NCBI GenBank assembly: GCA_012038135.1
Contig: JAAVJQ010000005.1
Span: 130,926 to 194,925 of the forward strand
Length of the DNA stretch: 64,000 bases
Direction of reading: 5' to 3'
Source of the DNA: Salinimicrobium nanhaiense
GTDB lineage: Bacteria; Bacteroidota; Bacteroidia; Flavobacteriales; Flavobacteriaceae
The position numbers and the translations under genes are program-made. Every line of letters begins with the position of its first letter. The first letter of the stretch is position 1. The notes under the pieces were generated by a model that was not told the origin of the DNA, did not search any database, and saw nothing but the letters and a program-made list of their open reading frames with translations. This document shows, piece by piece, positions 8,049 through 17,114 of this stretch.

Positions 8049-9332
8049 TTAAGGGAAGATCCCTCTTTGGTTATATGCCAGTTCAATTCTTGAAATAGCA
8101 ATTATATATGCAGCAGTACGCCAGTCAGTATTTCTCTCCTTTACCGCACCTGCAACGTTATGGAAGACCTGCGTCAATTTTTTCCCCAGCTTCTCAATAA
8201 CCTCCTCACGCTGCCACAACTCCCCATTTCGGTTTTGTAACCATTCGAAATAGCTGCCTATAACGCCGCCAGAATTACATAATATATCAGGAATTACAGT
8301 AATTCCTTTATTTAGCATAATTTTCTCTCCTTCGGGATTTGTGGGTCCGTTGGCACCCTCAGCAACTACAGAGGCCTTAATTTTAAAGGCATTTTCACCA
8401 GTAATTTGATTACCAAGCGCCGCCGGAATCAAAATATCACAATCCAGGCCGAAGAAATCTTCAGGATCCATTTCTATTGCACCATCAAATCCTTTTATAG
8501 AACCTTTCCGGGGACTGGAGTGGTCATAAAGGTGAGGCACAGAAATCCCTTCCGCATTAAACAAGGTAGCATGTGCATCCTGTACAGCCAAGAGAATAGC
8601 TCCATCTTCTACTAAAAATTTGGAAGCCCAGTAACCTACATTTCCGAAGCCCTGAACGATAAATTTTTTATCTTTTAAGCTCTCGCCGCGGGATTCATGA
8701 AGCAGCTTTATCGTATGATAAACTCCAAAACCTGTCGCACGATCTCTCCCTTCCAATCCACCGGAACCTACAGGTTTTCCAGTAACCACGTGTTGATTTT
8801 GAGATCTTTCTGAAGGTGATTTTGTCGACATATAAGTATCTGCGATCCATGCCATAGTCTGCGCATTAGTATTCACATCGGGCGCAGGAATATCGTGTTC
8901 GGGCCCTATGTTTTCACCTAAAGCATAGGTGAAGCGACGGGTAATTCTTTCCAACTCCCCAAGACTATAATTGCGTGGGTCGATCTGGATACCGCCCTTT
9001 GCACCTCCATAAGGCAAACCCGCAAGAGATGTTTTCCAGGTCATCCACATCGCAAGTGCTTTTGCAGCATCAACATCCACGGTTGGGTGATAGCGAAGAC
9101 CTCCTTTATACGGCCCCAACGCGTTATTATGCTGCACGCGGTAACCGGTAAAGATCTCCACTTCTCCATTATCCATTTTCACGGGAAAATGTACAATGAT
9201 CTCGTTGTTGGTAAGACCAAGAATCTTTTTAATATTAGGATTGAGACCCATTAGGTCGGCAGTTTTTTCAAACTGGTTAAGCACCGTATCATACATACTT
9301 TGCTTCTTCTCTTGAGTTTTTGTAATCATCAT
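8049..9332 (-). CDS. gdhA: Glutamate dehydrogenase (Glu/Leu/Phe/Val family)
   Basis: The enzyme interconverts glutamate and 2-oxoglutarate plus ammonia with NAD(P). The 427 residues match the usual 410-430. The catalytic-lysine motif is PYGGAKGGI (about 108-116), the acidic general-base region is PAPDVNT (D152), and the Rossmann nucleotide loop is GFGNVG (about 228-233). Its start lies 3 nt past the stop of a Cys4 microprotein gene, so both are co-transcribed; the unit ends at the hairpin at 7961..7994. On a mobile element it is probably an extra copy. Cofactor preference cannot be read reliably here. The transhydrogenase further along the element could feed or use its NADPH. Confidence 0.93.
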   Translation of the reverse strand: MMITKTQEKKQSMYDTVLNQFEKTADLMGLNPNIKKILGLTNNEIIVHFPVKMDNGEVEIFTGYRVQHNNALGPYKGGLRYHPTVDVDAAKALAMWMTWKTSLAGLPYGGAKGGIQIDPRNYSLGELERITRRFTYALGENIGPEHDIPAPDVNTNAQTMAWIADTYMSTKSPSERSQNQHVVTGKPVGSGGLEGRDRATGFGVYHTIKLLHESRGESLKDKKFIVQGFGNVGYWASKFLVEDGAILLAVQDAHATLFNAEGISVPHLYDHSSPRKGSIKGFDGAIEMDPEDFFGLDCDILIPAALGNQITGENAFKIKASVVAEGANGPTNPEGEKIMLNKGITVIPDILCNSGGVIGSYFEWLQNRNGELWQREEVIEKLGKKLTQVFHNVAGAVKERNTDWRTAAYIIAISRIELAYNQRGIFP

Positions 9333-9335
9333 TTC

Positions 9336-9503
9336 TTATTCAAAAAGTTCGCAATAAATTTTTCTCTTTTCCACAAAAATGCAGTTCGACCTTTTATCGC
9401 AATTAAAGCAAAGGCTTTTTAGCAGTTCATGTGGTAAATTCACAGGAATACCCTGCGGCTTGGTCGCGGCAGTGTCAACCGGCTGTTTGTTCCTATCGGC
9501 CAT
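9336..9503 (-). CDS. Cys4 microprotein, 55 aa, zinc-ribbon-like
   Basis: This short gene lies directly upstream of and coupled to glutamate dehydrogenase (stop at 9336, next start at 9332). Its 55 residues hold four cysteines in a metal-site pattern: C32-F-N-C35, then C41 and C51, ending YCELFE. The N-terminal 30 residues are polar and probably flexible. A Cys-x2-Cys-x5-Cys-x9-Cys layout fits zinc or iron-sulfur binding and resembles small CxNC...C...CE proteins of Bacteroidota stress loci. Function is unknown; it could modulate the neighbouring enzyme or act as a redox or metal sensor. Confidence 0.7.
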   Translation of the reverse strand: MADRNKQPVDTAATKPQGIPVNLPHELLKSLCFNCDKRSNCIFVEKRKIYCELFE

Positions 9504-9542
9504 AGTTCTTTTAGTTTGATTTATGACTTGTTATAGTCAATA

Positions 9543-9550
9543 GGCATGCC
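9543..9550. promoter_or_regulatory. Small palindrome upstream of the gdh unit
   Basis: GGCATGCC forms an 8-bp palindrome about 40 bp upstream of the microprotein start. It is short and could be chance. No GG-N10-GC sigma-54 signature was found in this gap despite the NtrC-type regulator next door. Confidence 0.25.
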
Positions 9551-9638
9551 CACCAAGAAAACCAATGTACTATTATAACCTTAATGCTTTATATACAGGC
9601 TTTTATGGGAAACAAATATTTTCTGCGGAAAAGTTTTA

Positions 9639-9657
9639 CCGGGGAAGAACTCCCCGA
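9639..9657 (-). terminator. Possible terminator after the NtrC-type regulator
   Basis: A GGGGA/TCCCC hairpin lies about 20 bp beyond the stop of the response regulator gene, but only a weak T-rich run follows. Confidence 0.35.
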
Positions 9658-9677
9658 CCGGAGCGAAAAGTACCGGT

Positions 9678-11003
9678 TTATTTGAGTTTCTGCCGAAGGG
9701 TTTTTCGGTCTATCTGAAGAATTTCTGAAGCTTTGGTTTTATTATTTCCTACTGAAGCCAAAACTTTTAAAATATGTTCTTTTTCTACTTCTTTTAATGG
9801 TTTAATCAAATTATCTCCTGAAGCTAAAGGTTCCGGAACTTTAATTTCTTCAGGAAGGTGCTGTACTTCGATTTCCCTTTCACTCAGAATCACTGCACGC
9901 TGCACTACGTTTTCCAGTTCCCTAATGTTTCCCGGCCATGAATGTCGCTTCAACAGCTGCAGTGCCTTTTCTGAAATCTTAGTATGAGGTTTATGATACT
10001 CCACGACATATTTCCTGATGAAATTCTCCACCAGCGGCAGTATATCTCCTCTTCGCTCCCTTAGTGGTGCCGTGCGAATATTGACCACGTTGAGCCGATA
10101 ATAAAGATCCTTCCTAAAAGTGCCATTTTCGATCATCCTGTAGAGATCACTGTTAGTGGCCGCTATCACCCTCAGCTGAATTTTTTCAGACTTTTGAGCT
10201 CCTATCATCCGTACTTCCTTTTCCTGAAGGACCCTCAGCAGGCTCGTCTGCACATTGGCGGGAGCCGTGCCTATTTCATCCAAAAAAATGGTTCCGCCGG
10301 CAGCAGCCTGAAAGAAACCTTTACGGGTCTCCCCTGCCCCGGTGAATGCACCTTTTACATAACCGAACAGTTCTGCTTCCAGTAGGTTTTCAGGTATGGC
10401 GCCGCAGTTCACGGCAATAAAAGGATTCCCCGCAAAAGTACCTTTGTAATGAATGGCTCTTGCCACAAGTTCTTTTCCGGTTCCGCTTTCCCCCTGAATC
10501 AATATGGTGGCCCTATTATTCTTAACGCGTTCAATGATATCTACCATTTCCTCAAAAGCTTCGGAAGTACCAATCATCCCCGCATAAGCCTCAAGATTAG
10601 CCGACTTTTCTGTAGCTCTTTTCCTTGGCGTCACCGTTAATAAAGATTTTTCCACAGCAGTTTTGAGTTCATCCTGGGTAAAGGGTTTGACCAAATAATC
10701 CAATGCACCACTGCGCATGGCATCAATGGCACCGTCAAGCGAAGGATAACCGGTGATAACTAATTTGGGGATCTTGGGAAAATGCTCATCGACATATTTT
10801 ATGAGTTCCAATCCATTGATGCCAGGCATTTGAAGATCGGTGATCAAGAGATCAATATTGCTCAACTTAAGAATATCTATGGCCTCGATGACCGATGCCG
10901 CTTTATAGGTATGATAGTGTTGGTTTGCCAGATTGCGCTGCAGCAACTCCAGCATATCATAATCATCATCTACTATAAGAATATTCTCCTTTTGTAGTGC
11001 CAT
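9678..11003 (-). CDS. NtrC/AtoC-type sigma-54 response regulator
   Basis: This activator of sigma-54 promoters is switched on by phosphorylation. Residues 1-125 are a receiver domain with phospho-acceptor D56 (LLITDLQMPG) and the switch Lys in VKPF. The central AAA+ domain (about 140-370) has Walker A GESGTGKE, the sigma-54-contact loop GAFTGA, Walker B GGTIFLDEIG and the arginine-finger region. A Fis-type helix-turn-helix closes the protein (TKASEILQIDRKTLRQKL). At 441 residues it is complete. It starts 2 bp after the stop of the histidine kinase gene, so the two form one operon. Targets are not evident in the window. Confidence 0.95.
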   Translation of the reverse strand: MALQKENILIVDDDYDMLELLQRNLANQHYHTYKAASVIEAIDILKLSNIDLLITDLQMPGINGLELIKYVDEHFPKIPKLVITGYPSLDGAIDAMRSGALDYLVKPFTQDELKTAVEKSLLTVTPRKRATEKSANLEAYAGMIGTSEAFEEMVDIIERVKNNRATILIQGESGTGKELVARAIHYKGTFAGNPFIAVNCGAIPENLLEAELFGYVKGAFTGAGETRKGFFQAAAGGTIFLDEIGTAPANVQTSLLRVLQEKEVRMIGAQKSEKIQLRVIAATNSDLYRMIENGTFRKDLYYRLNVVNIRTAPLRERRGDILPLVENFIRKYVVEYHKPHTKISEKALQLLKRHSWPGNIRELENVVQRAVILSEREIEVQHLPEEIKVPEPLASGDNLIKPLKEVEKEHILKVLASVGNNKTKASEILQIDRKTLRQKLK

Positions 11004-11005
11004 TT

Positions 11006-12103
11006 TTACATTTTTATAGGAAGTTGAATTTGAACCACGGTACCCATTGGCTCATTATCAAAAGTAATGATCTTTCCCTTATGACTTTTCACGATTCCGT
11101 GAACTACACTTAAACCAAGACCAGAGCCATCCCCCATTGGTTTGGTAGTGAAAAATGGTTCAAAAATCTTATCGCGGTTCTCAGGAGCTATGCCCGGTCC
11201 CTCATCAATAATCTCAATAAATAAAATTGATTCCTGTTCATAGACTTTAATTTGTATGACAGAATCTAAAGGAGAAAAATATAGGGCATTAATTAGTAGA
11301 TTAAAAAGCACCTGTGTAAGCTGAATGGGATCGAGCTGTGCCTGTAGATTATCATCTCCCATCTCAAGTCTGTACGTGACCTGTGCCTTTTTAAAGTTTT
11401 GTCCTAAAAGAGACAAGGCCTGCTCCACTACCGGTCTAATAATGATAGTTTCCATGCGCTGAGGCATTTCACAGGCAAAGAACATTAATTTCTTAACTAC
11501 CTCCCGGGAAAAAATTGCAGCTTTAATAATCTTTGAAATGTCCTTTTTGGTTTGTTCACTCTCTGCACGCTCTTGTATAAGTTCGGCAAAGCCGAGAATA
11601 TTACCCAGCGGAGTATTTAACTCATGTGCGATGCCTGCGGTGATCTCTCCAAGAATGGCGAGGCGATCGGTACGATGTACACTTCTTCTTAGTAGTTCTT
11701 CCTTTTCCTGCCGCAACTGTTTCTCATAAAAAGTACCAATCTCATCAGCAGTTTTTTCCAGCAACTTTTGTTCTTCGGGAAGAAAATGCTTGTCACTAAA
11801 TTCCGGCGAGGGATAGTAGATCTTTAAGTATCCTTTTATTTCCTCAAAAACCACTATATCTGCCTCCTGAAAAATGGTATTTTTGAGAGGGATTTCTGTG
11901 ACATAGTATAAGCTATCCAATTGAACCTCTACCACTGCCTGCTGTGGAAATCTCCAGGCCTCCCTAAGCACTCCGGCAACTTTTTGAAGAGTATACAAGT
12001 TATTTCCAGCATGTTGTCTAATTAAAGAAGATATCTCATATAGACAGCTTAACTCCTTGATTCTTTCCTGAAGTTCTTCTTTGGTGGAAGTGATTGATGG
12101 CAT
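11006..12103 (-). CDS. Soluble sensor histidine kinase paired with the NtrC-type regulator
   Basis: This cytoplasmic kinase would phosphorylate D56 of the regulator encoded next. There is no membrane span. A GAF-like sensory region (about 20-125) precedes a coiled-coil and the HisKA box AGIAHELNTPLGNILGF with H160, then HATPase motifs: N box (LFNLLINALYFS), G1 DEGPGI, FEPFFTTK and GSGLGLSVV. I chose the ATG at 12103 over the TTG at 12124 because a promoter -7 element, TATCTTTG, covers 12122..12129. The signal is unknown; a GAF domain suggests a small cytoplasmic ligand or redox cue. Confidence 0.9.
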   Translation of the reverse strand: MPSITSTKEELQERIKELSCLYEISSLIRQHAGNNLYTLQKVAGVLREAWRFPQQAVVEVQLDSLYYVTEIPLKNTIFQEADIVVFEEIKGYLKIYYPSPEFSDKHFLPEEQKLLEKTADEIGTFYEKQLRQEKEELLRRSVHRTDRLAILGEITAGIAHELNTPLGNILGFAELIQERAESEQTKKDISKIIKAAIFSREVVKKLMFFACEMPQRMETIIIRPVVEQALSLLGQNFKKAQVTYRLEMGDDNLQAQLDPIQLTQVLFNLLINALYFSPLDSVIQIKVYEQESILFIEIIDEGPGIAPENRDKIFEPFFTTKPMGDGSGLGLSVVHGIVKSHKGKIITFDNEPMGTVVQIQLPIKM

Positions 12104-12121
12104 CTCGCGCAAAAATTTGTT

Positions 12122-12129
12122 CAAAGATA
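12122..12129 (-). promoter_or_regulatory. Promoter -7 box for the kinase/regulator operon
   Basis: On the minus strand TATCTTTG matches the Bacteroidota TAnnTTTG element. It overlaps a possible TTG start, supporting the downstream ATG at 12103. No clear -33 TTG was found at 17-19 bp. Confidence 0.5.
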
Positions 12130-12371
12130 GGTCTTTTATTAAACAGAATTTTTCGACGGATTTGTTATACAGCGTAAAATTAAATTTCTAATTAGGAGCT
12201 ATAAAATCCAAAACAGGACATAAATGCTCGGAGAATTATTTAAGGAAAGTTGCAGGATTACCGGAAAAATATATGCATGATCTTGGCAATTTTTAAAAAT
12301 TTGCAAAAAAGAAGCAGCACTAAATGATTCATAATTACTAAAAAAAATCCTGACTTCTGAAACTTGTCTCC
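12130..12371. other. Gene-free spacer
   Basis: AT-rich, with no supported gene; the 60-codon open frame on the minus strand at 12199..12381 has no recognisable composition or motif and runs through the downstream terminator. Confidence 0.5.
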
Positions 12372-12406
12372 CAAAAAGCAAAAGGGCCTGCGCATAGCAA
12401 GCCCTT
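12372..12406 (-). terminator. Terminator of the 34-aa basic protein gene
   Basis: On the minus strand, AAGGGC pairs with GCCCTT (12382..12387 with 12401..12406), followed by TTTTGCTTTTT. It lies 18 bp beyond the small gene and supports that gene being transcribed. Confidence 0.65.
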
Positions 12407-12424
12407 CTATTATAACTGAATACC

Positions 12425-12529
12425 TTAAACTCTGGATTTTCTTTTCTTCATTTTCCTTTCTTCCTCTTTCCTTAAGATCTTCTCCTGTTTCTTAGCTTTA
12501 AGATCTATTTGTTTTGGTTTCTTTGCCAT
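12425..12529 (-). CDS. Very small basic protein, 34 aa
   Basis: The frame reads MAKKPKQIDLKAKKQEKILR and continues with a Glu/Lys/Arg-rich helix ending KSRV. More than half of the residues are charged and it would form one long helix. It has its own downstream hairpin terminator (12372..12406). Short Lys-rich proteins of this type are annotated in many Flavobacteriaceae but have no known role; nucleic-acid binding is a guess. Confidence 0.55.
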   Translation of the reverse strand: MAKKPKQIDLKAKKQEKILRKEEERKMKKRKSRV

Positions 12530-13086
12530 GATAATATGTTTTAAAATGATTAAAAATTGAACATATTCCCTATTGAACTTTTAATGCAACGAGTTAGATC
12601 CGGGATATCGGACGGTAATTTTTAAAAAAGTCAACAGGGTAAGGGAAGCACACTCGCGGGTGCTTAAAACTTCGGAAAGATGATTTTCAGTTTATGTGAA
12701 GCTTGAACTAACACAATGTCTGTAAATAATTTAACTTCAAAGATAGGTCTATTTCTTTCATTCTGCAAATTTTCAGAAGCCGGTTATCCAGTTAGTGATT
12801 GATCTTCTTTGAACCTTAAAGTTTGTGAAAACAGGTAAAATGATAAGCTATTGAACAGGTCATTCTTTAACCCTTTCTGCAGAAATAAAATTCAGTTCCT
12901 GGTTGTGATTTGAGTCTTTTTTGAACTTACGGAGAGTTAGCTTGTTTCCTACCAAAGCTATCTCAAGAGTACCTGCTAAAAATGCCATTTTTGAAGGGAG
13001 ATTAATTGATATTCGGATAGCAAAACTTTTTCATTTTTAAGCATAAACCGAACCGCGGGTTTCCCTTAAAATTCTTGTATTTGCAA
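12530..13086. other. Gene-poor region with a possible coding remnant
   Basis: No convincing gene. A 42-codon minus-strand frame (about 12859..12987, MAFLAGTLEIALVGNKLTLR then a charged tail) vaguely resembles the strand pattern of small lipid-linked META/HslJ-like domains and may be a remnant, but this is too weak to annotate. The right edge carries the promoter of the transporter gene. Confidence 0.45.
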
Positions 13087-13094
13087 TACCTTTG
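13087..13094 (+). promoter_or_regulatory. Promoter -7 box for the transporter gene
   Basis: TACCTTTG matches TAnnTTTG. Transcription would start near 13100, leaving only a few leader bases before the ATG at 13105, and argues against the upstream in-frame start at 13075. Confidence 0.6.
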
Positions 13095-13104
13095 CCTATT
13101 TTAT

Positions 13105-14294
13105 ATGTACAACCCAAATAGTGAGCTTTTAACCAAACGTGCCCGAATCTGGCTACTGACAGGTATCTTATTTATAGCCATTAATTTGCGTCCTGCTCTT
13201 TCGGGCATCGGGCCATTGGTCGATCATATACGCCAGGCTTTCAATCTTTCTGATACATTACTCGGATTGCTAACTACCTTGCCGCTGTTGGCTTTTGGGG
13301 TGATCTCCACAATTACGCCTTTATTTACTAAGCGCTTCGGAATTGGGAAAACTATATTGGGAGCCATGGCTTTATTGGTAGTCGGTATTTTAATAAGGTC
13401 CTGGGGCAATATCGCGGGATTATATTTGGGCACCACGTTCTGGGAATTGCTGTTGCCTTTGGAAATGTTTTGATTCCTGCGCTTACCAAGCAAAATTTTC
13501 CTCACAAAGCCGGTTTTATCACCAGTTTATATTCTGCCACAATGTCTTTTGGTGCCTCTTTAGCTGCTGGATTAAGTGTGCCGCTTGCTGCCCATCTTAA
13601 CCTGGGGTGGCAGGGATCTCTAGCCTCCTGGAGCCTTTTGGCATTCGCAGCGTTTTTTATTTGGATCCCACAGATAAAACGAATAAAATGCAACAAACCG
13701 AGACGCAGTTTTAAAACAGCCATGAAAAAATTGAGCGGTACCCAATTAGTCTGGCAACTGGCTCTTTTCATGGGACTTCAATCTCTCACTTTCTACGTGC
13801 TTCTCGCCTGGCTACCCGATATTTTAATTTCTCAGGGTTATGACACCGAATTCGCGGGGTGGATGCTGTCCCTGTCTCAGGCTACGGGAATTATAGGTGC
13901 CTTGATCGTTCCTTCCTGGGCGGGTTCCAGGAAAGATCAACGCCTGGTAACCGCATTGCTGGTGTTCCTTGAAATCATAGGTTTAGTAGGATTGATGTTG
14001 CCTCAATTTGGACTTGTTGTCGTTTGGGTATTTATCTTAGGTTTGGTTCTTGGCGCCACTTTTGGCCTTGCACTTTTACTGCTTGTTCTAAGATCATCAG
14101 ATTCAGAAACAGCGGCTGAACTTTCAGGAATAGTGCAGTCAATCGGTTATTTTATTGCTGCTACAGGACCATTTCTAGTTGGACGCATTCAGGATTCCTT
14201 CAAAATTTGGAATTACTCCCTGGGTCTCCTGGTTATAATTTCCCTTTTTAAATTATGGGTAGGTATGGGTGCCGGAAGAGCCCAGAATTTATAG
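13105..14294 (+). pseudogene. CynX/NimT-type MFS transporter, frameshifted
   Basis: The gene would encode a 12-span major facilitator of the CynX/NimT (cyanate / nitroimidazole-type) group of about 400 residues. The N-terminal part (13105..13473) has the typical INLRPALSGIGPL first-span motif and ends abruptly after YLGTTFWELLLPLEMF. The rest continues in another frame from about 13444: reading FLGIAVAFGNVLIPALTKQN joins perfectly to the piece at 13470..14294, which holds the remaining spans. One base is missing near 13438..13444 (TTCTGGGA where TTCCTGGGA restores the frame). It is otherwise undecayed, so the loss is recent or is a sequencing error. Confidence 0.85.
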
Positions 14295-14509
14295 TGTCGT
14301 CATCCTCCTTTAGAAGGAAATCAATTGATTAAAATTTCCAAAATTTAGCATTTTAAACTACTTTTCATTGTACGAGTTGTTACTATTATAGTCAGTTTTT
14401 ATTATTTTTTTCAGGTATAAATTTGTTCAATAAATTAATATTTGTAAAAAAAATATGGAATCGATTTGAATTTATAATTGTTTATTCCCCAGCTAAAACA
14501 AATTGCACT

Positions 14510-15445
14510 ATGACAGAACAAAAGAAAGCTTATTTATACGCTCTAATCGCGGTCTTGTTTTGGGGAACAGTGGCAACGGCCATGAAAATCTCCCTGAACT
14601 ATTTCGATTTTCTACAACTTCTTTGTCTTTCTGTTTCTGTATCACTCCTCACACTTTTTTGTGTTCTGGTTTATCAAAAAAAAATAAATGATATTTTAAA
14701 GCTTCCGGCAAGAGCTTTTCTGAAATCTGCAGTTTTTGGCCTGGTGAATCCTTTCATTTACTATATTATTCTGTTTAAGGCATATGCCATTTTGCCGGCG
14801 CAGGAGGCTCAGCCCTTAAATTACACCTGGCCTATTATGATTACACTGTTGTCCATTCCTATATTAAAACAAAAGATAGGTTTCAAAAATTTTGTAGCCA
14901 TTTCGATTAGCTTTTTTGGCGTGTTAATTATTTCTACACACGGGGAACTTGCCGATTTTTCCTTTAGCAATCCCCTTGGTGTCGTTTATGGAATAGCATC
15001 AGCATTAGTGTGGGCCTTATTCTGGATTTACAATACCAAAGATGAAAGGGATGAGATAAGCAAGCTCTTTTTAAATTTTTTATTTGGGCTAATTTATATC
15101 AGCATCGCTTTATCGTTGTTTTCAGAGTTTCCTCATTTTTCTGCAAAGCATTATTTTGTGGCGGCTTATGTTGGTTTGTTCGAAATGGGGCTTACCTTTA
15201 TCGTCTGGTCACTGGCTCTTAAAAAATCGGAGCAGACATCAAAGGTGAGTAGGTTTATTTATTTAGTGCCTTTTATATCATTAATTGTTATCTATTTTGT
15301 CCTGGACGAAGAAATTCAAAGTTCCACCCTTATTGGTCTTGTTTTTATCATTGGCGGACTCATTTTGGACAATCTTAAATTCACCAAACTTATATCAAAA
15401 CTCAAAAACCAGCGAAAGAAAAACAGGTTGTTTGCACTTTGGTAA
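14510..15445 (+). CDS. EamA/DMT-family permease
   Basis: The 311-residue inner-membrane protein has ten predicted spans in two EamA repeats (about 5-140 and 155-290), as in RhaT/YdcZ-like drug/metabolite transporters. The natural start is the ATG at 14510 (MTEQKKAYLYALIAVLFWGT), since the upstream in-frame extension to the TTG at 14423 is charged and unlike the family. Substrate is unknown. It is monocistronic, following the broken MFS transporter after about 215 bp. Confidence 0.85.
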   Translation: MTEQKKAYLYALIAVLFWGTVATAMKISLNYFDFLQLLCLSVSVSLLTLFCVLVYQKKINDILKLPARAFLKSAVFGLVNPFIYYIILFKAYAILPAQEAQPLNYTWPIMITLLSIPILKQKIGFKNFVAISISFFGVLIISTHGELADFSFSNPLGVVYGIASALVWALFWIYNTKDERDEISKLFLNFLFGLIYISIALSLFSEFPHFSAKHYFVAAYVGLFEMGLTFIVWSLALKKSEQTSKVSRFIYLVPFISLIVIYFVLDEEIQSSTLIGLVFIIGGLILDNLKFTKLISKLKNQRKKNRLFALW

Positions 15446-15992
15446 ATTGAAGCTGTAAGTCTGGGAGAGATCTGTAAATAAAGTTCTCTTTAAGGCTACA
15501 GTACTTCTGCTAATTCATATCACTAATCTACATTTTGTCTTAACAATAGCGTTTCTATAATCGTCTTCGTTTTTCTTTACTGCTATTATTTAATAATAAT
15601 CTACAAGTATATACTTTGTCTTACAAACCCACTCTTGCCGAAATTTTAATCCCCTACAACGGATGTTCAAATTTATACTTTGGTTGAAATGCTTCCCGGC
15701 ATGAGAAAATTGATGTAAATTGATTTTCAAATATAAGACAACTTGTAAGAGAAAATATTCTTGATCATAATACAACTTTCTCTTCTTCAATAAAAATAGT
15801 TGGTCCAGCCAGCCGGTTCAAATCTCCCCAAAAGGGTAAATTTTTCCCATCTTCAGCTAAAAAATTTCGGCAAGTTACATTTAAGGTCCGCTCATTGTCA
15901 GCATATTACCAATTAATTAGCAAAAAGGACATCTAAGGGTATAGGTTTTGTCTTAATCCGGAACTTAAATAACCAGTCATTCAATTTATGCC
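15446..15992. other. Gene-free region upstream of the transhydrogenase operon
   Basis: AT-rich 547 bp with no supported gene; a 66-codon minus-strand frame at 15590..15790 has no family-like features. The promoter of the pnt operon must lie here, but no full TTG-N17-19-TAnnTTTG match was found. Confidence 0.5.
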
Positions 15993-17108
15993 ATGAAAAC
16001 AATAGGTTTAGTTAAAGAACCCGATTTCGAAACAAGGGTGTGTCTTTTGCCGAAGGAAGTAAACAGGCTCATATCTAATTTTGGAATCCGTGTAAACTTC
16101 GAATTCGGGATAGGAGCTCACATAAACATTTCTGATAAGGAATACTTCGAAGCTGGCGCAATTGCTACTTCATCAGAACGCATATTTACAGAGGCCAATT
16201 TTATTGCCTCTGTTAACTCAGTTTACCAGGGCCAGCAAATTAGGGAGGAATGTGAATTCATGGGCATATACAACTTCGGTTATTTTTCAGAACGAATTGA
16301 AAAATATCTGAGGCCAAAAATCTCCGTCAGCAGTTTGGATCTCCTGCCACGTACCACACAGGCCCAGAAAATGGATGTTCTTTCCTCTATGGCTTCCTTA
16401 AACGGCTACAAAGCAGTTGTTAAAGCAGCAGACATACTTTCTCAAAGTATTCCCTTGTTTACAACAGCTGCCGGGACCCTCAGACCTTTAAAAGTAATTG
16501 TTTTGGGAGCCGGAGTTGCAGGCTTGCAAGCCATTGCCACCGCGAAAAGGCTGGGAGCCGTTGTTGAAGCTTTTGATGTTCGTACCACAGCAGGAGAGGC
16601 GGTAAGAAGCCTCGGCGCCAAATTTATTGAAGTTCCAGGATATTCAGAATCAGAAAATGCTGGTGGATATGCCATTCAACAAACAGAAGAATATCTAAAA
16701 AAACAAAAAGCCCTTATAAATCAACATTTAAAAACAGCCTCCATTGTAATCTGTACTGCTAACATTCCGGGGAAGCAAGCCCCTGTACTTATTGATCAGA
16801 CCGCTGTTGATCACATGACCCCCGGCTCAGTTATCATGGATCTGGCTGCGGAACAGGGAGGAAACTGTGAACTTACCGAGAACGGAAAAACAATAAAATA
16901 CAACAATATTAAAATAGTGGGTGATTCGCATCTTGTCCGGGAACTTCCCGAATCTGCGTCCAAACTTCTTTCTACCAACTATTACAATTTTATTCATCAT
17001 ATGTGCACGTCAAAAAAAAATGAGGACGATTTATTGAAAAACTGTTCCGTAATAGAAAACGGAATCCTTGTCCACAATCAGCTTCAAATGAAATTTCAAA
17101 CTACATAA
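15993..17108 (+). CDS. pntAa: NAD(P) transhydrogenase subunit alpha 1 (domain I)
   Basis: This is the peripheral NAD(H)-binding subunit of proton-translocating transhydrogenase, which uses the proton gradient to drive hydride transfer from NADH to NADP+. The 371 residues contain the AlaDh/PNT N-terminal domain with PRTTQAQKMDVLSSMA, the Rossmann loop VLGAGVAGLQA (about 171-181), VRTTAGEAVRSLGAKF and the conserved TANIPGKQAPVLI loop. Split alpha subunits (separate domain I and membrane piece) are normal in many bacteria. It starts the operon pntAa-pntAb-pntB with 6-bp and 1-bp junctions. Confidence 0.95.
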   Translation: MKTIGLVKEPDFETRVCLLPKEVNRLISNFGIRVNFEFGIGAHINISDKEYFEAGAIATSSERIFTEANFIASVNSVYQGQQIREECEFMGIYNFGYFSERIEKYLRPKISVSSLDLLPRTTQAQKMDVLSSMASLNGYKAVVKAADILSQSIPLFTTAAGTLRPLKVIVLGAGVAGLQAIATAKRLGAVVEAFDVRTTAGEAVRSLGAKFIEVPGYSESENAGGYAIQQTEEYLKKQKALINQHLKTASIVICTANIPGKQAPVLIDQTAVDHMTPGSVIMDLAAEQGGNCELTENGKTIKYNNIKIVGDSHLVRELPESASKLLSTNYYNFIHHMCTSKKNEDDLLKNCSVIENGILVHNQLQMKFQTT

Positions 17109-17114
17109 GAATTC

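Noticed and set aside
9504-9677. Sigma-54 promoter for the gdh unit
   Set aside because: The presence of an NtrC-type regulator suggested one, but no GG-N10-GC spacing could be found.
12199-12381. 60-codon minus-strand frame
   Set aside because: No motif, and it extends across the hairpin terminator of the 34-aa gene.
12859-12987. 42-codon minus-strand frame resembling a META/HslJ-like end
   Set aside because: Similarity is too weak and no start context or terminator supports expression; noted only as a possible remnant.
15590-15790. 66-codon minus-strand frame upstream of pntAa
   Set aside because: No domain or signal and no operon partner; looks like AT-rich chance.
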